Shown here piece after piece: positions 29,948-30,702 of a stretch of DNA of 30,702 nucleotides. The notes under the pieces are model-generated. The model ran no database searches. It was not told the DNA's origin and worked only from the letters and a program-made list of their open reading frames with translations. The stretch covers positions 1 through 30,702 of the forward strand of contig CAINUM010000051.1 of assembly GCA_903853785.1 (NCBI GenBank), given 5' to 3'. The position numbers and the translations under genes were made by a program. This DNA is from Candidatus Magasanikiibacteriota bacterium. Lineage in GTDB: Bacteria > Patescibacteriota > Patescibacteriia > Magasanikbacterales > GWA2-37-8. Positions within the stretch are counted from its first letter, which is position 1; each line of letters opens with the position of its first letter.

Positions 29948-30702
29948 TTAAATTAATTTTTGAATTTGTAAAACCAACTCATCCGTCTCAATACCCAATC
30001 CAGGATATTGTAAATAAGAAAATGATTTATCGATTTCTGGAGCCAATTCATCTCGTATAATTCTAGCAAATTGTCCCAAACTTGATTCCGCTACTACTAT
30101 TTTTTTAATTTTTTTACTCCAGCAACTTTATCTAAATTATGTTTTGGAAAGGGTCTTAAGGTGATAGGCCTAAATAAACCAACTTTAACTCCTTTATGTC
30201 TCAACTCATCAACTGCTTCTTTGGCGCTCAAAGCCACAATGCCGTGTGCGACTAACAGTATTTCCGCATCCTCGGTTTTATACTCTTCTGCTCCTACTAT
30301 TTCTGGAGTAATATTATCAAAATCTGTTTTAGCGTTTTGCAATTCCTGATATAAATCTTCTTCAAAAGTATAAATATTTTGCCAATGAACTATTTTATCT
30401 TCTGGTACCAAAGCGTGCGACTCAACATTTTCAATTTTTTCCATTTTAGAAAAATCAACTACCCCTCTAGTTTTTAGAGTAAAACCATCAGTAAGAACAA
30501 TTGCTGGAAAACGATATTTCCAAGCCTCATTAAAAGCACGACGTGTCAAAAAATAAAGTTCTTCGATGGTACTAGGAGAATAAACCAGACGTAGGCCTTC
30601 GCCGTTACCACCATAACAAGCTAGCGTTACTTCTTGTTGAGAATAAATCACTGTGCCAGAACTAGGGCCACCACGCTGCCCAGCGATCAAGACAAATGGT
30701 AA
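29948..30702 (-). pseudogene. 2-oxoacid:ferredoxin oxidoreductase alpha subunit, partial, -1 frame break at tandem A7 runs
   Basis: The gene enters from the right edge; 30702-30097 reads LPFVLIAGQRGGPSSGT, then ALVPEDKIVHWQNIYTFEED and LFRPITLRPFPKHNLDKVAG, typical of the alpha subunit, before a UAG at 30099-30097. In the -1 frame the protein continues for about 50 residues from 30100 (IVVAESSLGQFARIIRDEL, then QYPGLGIETDELVLQIQKLI) to a stop at 29950-29948, just before beta. This is the normal C-terminal part of the family, so the frame is broken rather than ended. The break lies in GTA-AAA-AAA-TTA-AAA-AAA-TAG, two A_AAA_AAA heptamers in the phase that permits -1 slippage. It may be a genuine frameshift site, transcript slippage, or a missing A in the assembly. 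Confidence 0.8.

Overview
The window reads as a piece of an AT-rich, tightly packed bacterial genome, most likely a Candidate Phyla Radiation (Patescibacteria, Parcubacteria-like) organism. This is inferred from Lys/Asn/Ile-rich proteins, genes abutting or overlapping by a few bases, mostly absent Shine-Dalgarno sequences in front of native genes, a eukaryote-like IleRS, and several conserved-looking but unnamed proteins. No rRNA, tRNA, CRISPR array or insertion sequence was seen.

Layout. (1) 1-2464: the end of a de novo pyrimidine operon, pyrD (partial)-pyrK-pyrE-pyrF. A strikingly GC-rich uracil phosphoribosyltransferase gene (2579-3367) follows, with its own promoter and a terminator-like hairpin in its leader. 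(2) 3456-5192: a 110-bp inverted-repeat structure, then ruvA and a NIF3-like gene on the minus strand. (3) 5322-8969: two convergent ATP-grasp genes. One is a single-domain ligase. The other is a rare-looking fusion of an L-amino-acid-ligase-type module to a D-Ala-D-Ala-ligase-type module. (4) 9023-12165: ileS, preceded by a strong promoter and a T-box leader with a very short Stem I and an AUC specifier. The ligase fusion lies directly downstream of ileS. (5) 12266-13156: a second GC-rich gene of unknown function with a strong Shine-Dalgarno. (6) 13314-17330: a plus-strand sugar/redox cluster, rpiB-rpe-trxB-like-two unknowns-pfkB family. (7) 17385-21187: an unknown coiled-coil protein, a SPOUT RNA methyltransferase, a frameshifted phosphoribosyltransferase-like gene and a membrane-anchored spermidine-synthase-like protein. 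(8) 21190-30702: a long minus-strand run of eleven genes. In transcription order these are the alpha (partial), beta and gamma subunits of a 2-oxoacid:ferredoxin oxidoreductase, a methyltransferase-like protein, glmS, yvcK/glmR, a GNAT, an RlmI-like methyltransferase, and three genes that together make a split ATP-citrate lyase (citryl-CoA synthetase beta and alpha plus citryl-CoA lyase).

Most notable: the three-gene ATP-citrate lyase in the same directon as a 2-oxoacid:ferredoxin oxidoreductase, which suggests acetyl-CoA/oxaloacetate and ferredoxin-linked chemistry of the reductive-TCA type in an otherwise fermentative-looking genome; the ileS T-box; the two-module peptide-ligase fusion; two genes whose reading frames break by -1 at poly-A runs, one at tandem A_AAA_AAA heptamers immediately before a stop; and two GC-rich genes with foreign-looking codon use and ribosome binding sites.

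All assignments are from reading motifs by eye. No database or folding program was run.
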